64,000 nt of DNA from Burkholderia sp. NRF60-BP8 (GTDB lineage: Bacteria; Pseudomonadota; Gammaproteobacteria; Burkholderiales; Burkholderiaceae): positions 1,364,001-1,428,000 of the forward strand of contig NZ_CP013373.1 in assembly GCF_001522585.2 (NCBI RefSeq). Direction: 5' to 3'. Below, piece by piece: positions 59,194-64,000 of the stretch. Within the stretch, counting starts at the first letter, position 1. The number at the start of each line of letters is the position of its first letter. Both the position numbers and the translations under genes were made by a program. A model generated the notes under the pieces. That model saw only the letters and a program-made list of their open reading frames with translations. It made no database searches and was not told where the DNA came from.

Positions 59194-61761
59194 ATGGGTC
59201 ATGAACACAGCACTGGCCCATCGTCCACCGACTCCCCGATCATGGCTTCCATCCGTCTCACGTATCGGCGCCGTCCGGCGCCCGCCCGTCGTCTGCCGTG
59301 CGCGTCGCGCCCGGCCACGCCGGCCCCGTTTGCCCGCCGGCTGGCCGGCGCCGTCCTGCTGTCGGCACTGCTGCCGCTGCCGGCGCTGGCCGACACCGAT
59401 GCCGATGCGGCTCCCGCCGCGCAGCGGGCGTCGCGTCGCGCGTTCGACATTCCGGCCGGCCCGCTCGAAGCGGTGCTGAACCGGTTCGGCCGCGACGCGG
59501 GCATCCTGCTCGCGTTCCCGGCCGACCTGACGGCCGGCCTGACGAGCGGCGGCGTGCACGGCCGGTTCGACGTCGACGGCGGGTTCGACCGCCTGCTCGC
59601 CGGCACGGGGCTCGTCGCGCTGCGCCAGCCGGGCGGCGGCTACACGCTGATGCGGGCGGACGGTTCGGCGGCCGCGCTCGTGGCGGCTGGCGCCGCGCCG
59701 GCCGCCGAGTTGCCGACGATCGACGTGCGGTCCAGCGCATTGCGCGCCGAAAGCTATCGTGCGCCGAAGGAAGCGGGCGTGCTGCGCACCGACGTGCCGC
59801 TGCTCGATACCGCGCAGGCCGTCAACATCGTGCCCGCGCAGGTGCTGCGCGACCAGCGGCCGCGCAATCTCGACGACGCGCTCGGCAACGTGAGCGGCAT
59901 CACGCAGGGCAACACGCTCGCGGGCACGCAGGACACGATCATGAAGCGCGGCTTCGGCGGCAATCGCGACGGCTCGATCATGCAGAACGGCATGCCGCTC
60001 GTGCAGGGCCGGGCGTTCAACGCGGCGACCGACAGCGTCGAGGTGCTGAAGGGGCCGACGTCGCTGCTGTACGGGCTGATGGACCCGGGCGGCGTCGTCA
60101 ACGTCGTCAGCAAGCAGCCGCAGCTCACGCGCTACAACGCGATCTCGCTCGGCGCGTCGACGTTCGGGCACGGCAAGAACGGCGGCAGCGCGACCTTCGA
60201 CTCGACCGGGCCGGTCGGCGATTCGCGGCTCGCGTACCGGCTGATCGTCGATCAGTCGAACGAGCAGTACTGGCGCAACTTCGGCGAGTACCGGCAGACC
60301 TTCGTCGCGCCGTCGCTCGCGTGGTACGGCCGCGATACGCAGGTCGTGGTGTCGTATCAGTACCGGAAGTTCCATTCGCCGTTCGATCGCGGCACCGCGC
60401 TCGACCCGCGCACCAATGCGCCGCTCGACATTCCCGCACGGCGGCGCATCGACGAGCCGTTCAACGACATGGACGGCGAATCGCATCTCGCGCAACTGAG
60501 CGTCGATCATCAGTTCAACGCGGACTGGAGCGCGCATGTCGGCTACAGCTACAACCGCGAAACTTACGACGCGAACCAGTTGCGCACGACCGGCGTCGAT
60601 CCGGTGAAGGGCACGCTGACGCGCAGCAACGATGCGACGCACGGGTCGCTCAGCACCGACAGCTACGGGATCGGCTACGTGACCGGCAAGCTGACGCTCG
60701 CGGGGATGCGGCACGACGTGCAGGTCGGCTTCGATACCGAATACCGCCGCATCTATCGCAAGGACATGCTGCGCCAGGCCGTGAAGACGCCGTTCAGCTA
60801 CGTCGATCCGGTGTACGGGCTGCTGCCGCCGTCGAGCACGGTGTCCGCGAGCGACAGCGACCAGACCGACACGCTGCACGATGCGTCCGCGTTCTTCCAG
60901 GACACGGTCCACCTGACCGACAAGTGGATCGTGTCGGGCGGCCTCCGCTACATCACCTACAACCAGGTCGCGGGACGCGGTCGGCCGTTCACCGCGAACA
61001 CCGATCTCAGCGGCTCGAAGTGGCTGCCGCGCGCGGGTGTCGTCTACAAGTGGACCGATACGTTCTCGCTGTACGGCAGCTATTCGCAGTCGCTGAAGCC
61101 GTCGTCGTCGATCGCGCCGATGACGGGTTACGTGATCGACGGCGCGACGCCGCCCGAGGAAGCGACCGCGTGGGAAGTGGGCGGCAAGCTCGACCTGCCG
61201 GGCGGGATGACCGGCACGCTCGCGCTGTTCGACATCGACAAGAAGAACGTGCTCGTGTCGCAATACAACGACGCGACGAAGCTGACCGACTGGCGCACGT
61301 CGGGCAAGGCGCGCTCGCGCGGCATCGAGCTCGACGTGTCCGGCAAGATCGGCGAACGCGTGAACGTGATCGCGAGCTACGCATACATCGACGCGAAGAC
61401 GACCGAGGATCCGCTGTACACGGGCAACCAGCTGTGGAACGTCGCGCGTCACACCGCATCGCTCGCGGCCGTCTACGACTTCGGCACGGTGGCGGGCGGC
61501 GACGACCTGCGCATCGGCGCGGCCGCGCGCTACGTGGGCGCGCGGCCCGGCGATTCGGCGAACAGCTTCACGCTGCCGTCGTACGTGCTCGCCGATGCGT
61601 TCGCGACCTACGACACGCGGATCGGCAAGCAGAAACTGTCGTTCCAGTTCAACGTGAAGAATCTGTTCAATCGCACGTACTACCCGTCGAGCGCGAACCG
61701 CTACTTCGTCGCGATCGGCGACGCGCGGCAGGTGTCGCTGCTGACCACGCTGCAGTTCTGA
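59194..61761 (+). CDS. TonB-dependent siderophore receptor with signalling domain (FecA/FpvA type)
   Basis: The 855-residue receptor has a long Arg-rich leader ending at PALADTDA, then a secretin/TonB short N-terminal signalling domain at about residues 80-150 (FDIPAGPLEAVLNRFGRDAG ... FDRLLAGTGLVALRQPGGG), a TonB box/plug (LPTIDVRSS ... LLDTAQAVNIVPAQVLRDQ; EVLKGPTSLLYGLMDPGGVVNVVSKQP) and a 22-strand barrel ending TTLQF. The signalling domain contacts FecR, so the operon is ferric-siderophore inducible. An ATG at 59242 would shorten the leader by 16 residues. A xenosiderophore of the hydroxamate type is likely but not proven. Confidence 0.92.
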   Translation: MGHEHSTGPSSTDSPIMASIRLTYRRRPAPARRLPCASRPATPAPFARRLAGAVLLSALLPLPALADTDADAAPAAQRASRRAFDIPAGPLEAVLNRFGRDAGILLAFPADLTAGLTSGGVHGRFDVDGGFDRLLAGTGLVALRQPGGGYTLMRADGSAAALVAAGAAPAAELPTIDVRSSALRAESYRAPKEAGVLRTDVPLLDTAQAVNIVPAQVLRDQRPRNLDDALGNVSGITQGNTLAGTQDTIMKRGFGGNRDGSIMQNGMPLVQGRAFNAATDSVEVLKGPTSLLYGLMDPGGVVNVVSKQPQLTRYNAISLGASTFGHGKNGGSATFDSTGPVGDSRLAYRLIVDQSNEQYWRNFGEYRQTFVAPSLAWYGRDTQVVVSYQYRKFHSPFDRGTALDPRTNAPLDIPARRRIDEPFNDMDGESHLAQLSVDHQFNADWSAHVGYSYNRETYDANQLRTTGVDPVKGTLTRSNDATHGSLSTDSYGIGYVTGKLTLAGMRHDVQVGFDTEYRRIYRKDMLRQAVKTPFSYVDPVYGLLPPSSTVSASDSDQTDTLHDASAFFQDTVHLTDKWIVSGGLRYITYNQVAGRGRPFTANTDLSGSKWLPRAGVVYKWTDTFSLYGSYSQSLKPSSSIAPMTGYVIDGATPPEEATAWEVGGKLDLPGGMTGTLALFDIDKKNVLVSQYNDATKLTDWRTSGKARSRGIELDVSGKIGERVNVIASYAYIDAKTTEDPLYTGNQLWNVARHTASLAAVYDFGTVAGGDDLRIGAAARYVGARPGDSANSFTLPSYVLADAFATYDTRIGKQKLSFQFNVKNLFNRTYYPSSANRYFVAIGDARQVSLLTTLQF

Positions 61762-61817
61762 CCATGCAATCACCGCGCGGCCGTAACGCCGGCGCGCGGT
61801 TTCGGAGAGGAATCCAG

Positions 61818-62573
61818 ATGAATCTGAAGACGAAGACCGGTGCGCGCCGCCGCTTGTTGCGCACGATCGCGGGTTCGGCGCTCGCGCTGTCCGCGGGCGT
61901 CGGTGTCGGCGCCGGCGTGTCGGCACCCGCATTCGCCGCCGATGCGCCGCAGCCCGTCACGCGCGTCGCGATGCTCGTGCAGTTGCACGGCCCGAACCTG
62001 AAGGTCGACGAACGCATCGGCCAGCATCTCGGCGAACGCGGCTACGCGGTGCGCCTGATCGACGAGGCGGCCGCGCCCGATGCGGCGCGCGACGCCGATC
62101 TGGTGGTGATCTCGTCGACGGTATCGTCGAAGAACGTGCGGCCCGGCTGGCGCACGCTCGACAAGCCGCTCGTGACGTGGGAAAACGACCTGCTCGACGA
62201 TCTCGCGATGACGGGCAAGCGGCACGACGTCGACTTCGGCGAAACGGGCAAGGAGCGTTACCTGTGGCTCGTCAATGCGCCGCATCCGATGGCGGCCGGG
62301 CTGCCGGCCGGCGCGACGAACGCGTACGGCAAGCAGGCGCCGATGAGCTGGGGCAAGCCGGGGCTCGGCGCGATCACGATCGCGACCGTGTACGGGCAAC
62401 CCGACAAGGCCGCGATCTTTGCATACGAGAAGGGCGCGACGATGGACTACGAAACGCTCGCGCCGGCGCGCCGCGTGATGTTCTTCCTCGACAACGACAC
62501 GTTCACGAACCTGTCGCCGGCCGGTGTCGCGCTGTTCGACGCGGCGGTGGATTGGGCGGCCGGGCGGCGCTGA
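61818..62573 (+). CDS. secreted ThuA-like (GATase1-like) protein
   Basis: The 251-residue protein has a signal peptide (twin Arg MNLKTKTGARRRLLRTIAGS start, cleaved near AFAADA). The mature domain has a flavodoxin/GATase1-like pattern: VAMLVQLHGPNLKVDERIGQHL, RDADLVVISSTVSSKNV, TWENDLLDDLAMTG, and the end FLDNDTFTNLSPAGVALFDAAVDWAAG, which is shared with ThuA-like proteins. GGAGAGG precedes ATG 61818, 57 bases after the siderophore receptor, so it belongs to the iron operon. Its job there is unknown; handling of the ferric-siderophore in the periplasm is one possibility. Confidence 0.75.
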   Translation: MNLKTKTGARRRLLRTIAGSALALSAGVGVGAGVSAPAFAADAPQPVTRVAMLVQLHGPNLKVDERIGQHLGERGYAVRLIDEAAAPDAARDADLVVISSTVSSKNVRPGWRTLDKPLVTWENDLLDDLAMTGKRHDVDFGETGKERYLWLVNAPHPMAAGLPAGATNAYGKQAPMSWGKPGLGAITIATVYGQPDKAAIFAYEKGATMDYETLAPARRVMFFLDNDTFTNLSPAGVALFDAAVDWAAGRR

Positions 62574-62588
62574 GCTGCCACGCGTCGA

Positions 62589-63479
62589 TCACGCGGCCCG
62601 CGGCGGCGGGCGCCGACGCGACGCGGCGTCGATCAGTCGCGCGAGCGTCTGCGCGGGTTCCGACATCGTGCGCCGGGCGCGATGCACGAGCCCGATGTCG
62701 CGGTGAAACGTGTGATGCCCGAGATCGATCGCGCGCACGCCGGCCGGCCAGCGGCGATACCCGGCGGTTTGCGGCACGATCGCGACGCCGACACCGTTCT
62801 CGACCAGCTTGACGATCGCGTCGAGCTCGTCGAGTTCGCAGGTGTCGCGCACCGCGATGTGCATCTTGCGCAGAAAGCGGTCGACCTGGCGGCCGCCGAA
62901 CGACCCGCGGTCGTAGCGCACGAACGGCTCGCGCGCGAGCAGCGCGGCCCAGTCCTTGCCCTTCACGCCGCGCGGCACGATCAGCCGGAACGGTTCCTGC
63001 GCGAGTGTCGTCCAGTGCAGGTCGCTCTGCAGCGCGAACGGCGGGCGGATGATCGCGGCCATGTCGATTTCGCCCGTGTCGACCCGGTTGACCAGCTCGA
63101 TCGACAGCCCGGGTATCACGCGCGTCCGGCATGCAGGGTGCAGGCGATGGAAATCGGCCAGCGCGGCAGGCAGCAGCGCGCTCTGCACCGAGGCGATCGC
63201 GCCGATCGTCACGCGCACGGCGGCCGGCGAGCCGGGCGCGGTCGAGCTCAGGTTCTCGTACAGGCCGATCAGCGCCTGTGCCTGGTCGAGCACGTGATGG
63301 CCCCGCTCGTTGAGACGCGCCGATCGCCCTTGCCGATCGAACAGCGCGAAGCCGAGTTCGGCTTCGAGACGCTGCATCTGCGCGCTCACGGCCGCTTGCG
63401 TGAGCCCGATACGATTGCCGGCCGCGGCAAAGGTGCCTTCGCGGGCGACGGCGACGAGGGTTTTCAGTTCGCGGATCAT
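62589..63479 (-). CDS. LysR-family transcriptional regulator
   Basis: The 296-residue protein has the LysR winged helix at residues 1-60 (IRELKTLVAVAREGTFAAAG ... TQAAVSAQMQRLEAELGFALFDR) and a periplasmic-binding-like effector domain (VRVTIGAIASVQSALLPAAL ... ENGVGVAIVPQTAGYRRW). It is divergent from the VOC-family gene at 63593 across about 110 AT-rich bases, the standard arrangement for a LysR regulator and its target. A T-N11-A site was not singled out. Confidence 0.92.
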   Translation of the reverse strand: MIRELKTLVAVAREGTFAAAGNRIGLTQAAVSAQMQRLEAELGFALFDRQGRSARLNERGHHVLDQAQALIGLYENLSSTAPGSPAAVRVTIGAIASVQSALLPAALADFHRLHPACRTRVIPGLSIELVNRVDTGEIDMAAIIRPPFALQSDLHWTTLAQEPFRLIVPRGVKGKDWAALLAREPFVRYDRGSFGGRQVDRFLRKMHIAVRDTCELDELDAIVKLVENGVGVAIVPQTAGYRRWPAGVRAIDLGHHTFHRDIGLVHRARRTMSEPAQTLARLIDAASRRRPPPRAA

Positions 63480-63592
63480 TCATCGATTCCGTTTATGAAT
63501 CGCGAAATTATATATTGATTTAATTTTTGCTCGGCCTTGTCTACCATGATGCCGTCCTCGCGCCACGCGAGCATTTCTTTCACGAGGCCATC

Positions 63593-64000
63593 ATGAGTCT
63601 TTCCCCGTTTCACCTGGCGATTCCGGTCTACGACCTGCCGGCCGCGCGCGATTTCTACGGTCGCGTATTCGGGCTCGAGGAGGGGCGCTCGAGTGCACAG
63701 TGGGTCGACTTCGACTTTTACGGGCATCAGCTCGTGATCCACGAGCATCCGAGAACCGCCTCGCAGGAAGGCTCACATACGAATGCGGTCGACGGTCACG
63801 ACGTGCCGGTGCCGCATTTCGGGATCGTGCTCGACTGGGCGAGCTGGGAAGCGCTGGCCGAACGCTTGCGCGCGTTCGGCGTGACTTTCGCGATCGAGCC
63901 GTACGTGCGGTTCCGGGGGCAGGTCGGCGAACAAGCGACGATGTTCCTGTTCGATCCGTGCGGCAATGCGCTCGAATTCAAGGCGTTCCGCGACATCGGC
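63593..64000 (+). CDS. VOC-family (glyoxalase/dioxygenase fold) protein, 3' end outside window
   Basis: 136 residues are visible without a stop: [20 protein letters not shown] ... [12 protein letters not shown] ... [15 protein letters not shown] ... [20 protein letters not shown] ... [15 protein letters not shown]. The betaalphabetabetabeta modules and metal-ligand candidates (His7, His in HFGIV, Glu in LEFK) define the vicinal oxygen chelate superfamily, which includes glyoxalase I, fosfomycin-resistance enzymes and extradiol dioxygenases. Length suggests nearly complete. GAGG lies six bases before ATG 63593. Confidence 0.88.
   Translation, partial: MSLSPFHLAIPVYDLPAARDFYGRVFGLEEGRSSAQWVDFDFYGHQLVIHEHPRTASQEGSHTNAVDGHDVPVPHFGIVLDWASWEALAERLRAFGVTFAIEPYVRFRGQVGEQATMFLFDPCGNALEFKAFRDIG

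Noticed and set aside
57421..61932. 1503-codon open frame on the minus strand
   Set aside because: It is antisense to fecI, fecR and the siderophore receptor, is Arg/His-rich with no motif, and arises from the GC3 bias of the real genes.

Overview
The window reads as chromosomal DNA of a Burkholderia, most likely a Burkholderia cepacia complex member. The evidence is very high GC with strong GC3 bias in core genes, the gene families present, and the many divergent regulator/target pairs. This is a judgement from sequence character; no database was searched.

Layout. 1-5.7 kb is ordinary core: a DUF2288 stub, an acyl-CoA synthetase, an NlpD-like lipoprotein, an aldose epimerase, uppP and a tRNA-Arg(UCU), plus two very small membrane-protein ORFs. 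5.7-22.4 kb is a lower-GC accessory island lying between the tRNA-Arg gene and the 3' end of a glmS gene, two classic integration sites. It holds an orphan tssF, a vgrG, a DUF2169 adaptor and a DUF4150(PAAR-like)-lipase effector with a probable ankyrin lipoprotein immunity protein. These are followed by a GHH-type nuclease toxin with a beta-propeller partner, TPR immunity-like genes, and a graveyard of broken elements: IS3, IS66 and IS256 family DNA, an integrative-element DUF2274 stub, a helicase stub, and toxin/immunity remnants.

22.4-34.7 kb appears to be a synthase-dependent exopolysaccharide locus: glmS, an (alpha/alpha)-type secreted protein, a deacetylase-like secreted protein, a polytopic membrane protein, a YaiO-type outer-membrane barrel, a bactofilin-like polymer-forming protein and a processive GT2 synthase, with wecB divergent. 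Precursor supply (GlcN6P, UDP-ManNAc), polymerisation, modification and export are all represented. I do not recognise it as a named Burkholderia polysaccharide locus, and it is my main candidate for an undescribed system.

35-44.5 kb is catabolic/redox: an isoquinoline-1-oxidoreductase-type molybdenum enzyme pair, an acyl-CoA dehydrogenase, a quinone oxidoreductase, and a PadR regulator divergent from a FadH-like flavoenzyme and an NTF2-like protein, with a two-copy palindromic operator between them. 44.9-50 kb is a TonB receptor-ABC uptake operon of the metal-chelate type behind a 15-bp palindrome. 50-53.1 kb is an RstAB-like two-component system divergent from a MipA/OmpV protein. 53.4-57.2 kb has two small lipoproteins, an unusual lytic transglycosylase with a VirB9-like domain, and a porin. 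57.6-62.6 kb is a Fur-box-preceded fecI-fecR-fecA type iron operon ending in a ThuA-like secreted protein. The window closes with a LysR regulator divergent from a VOC-family protein that runs off the end.
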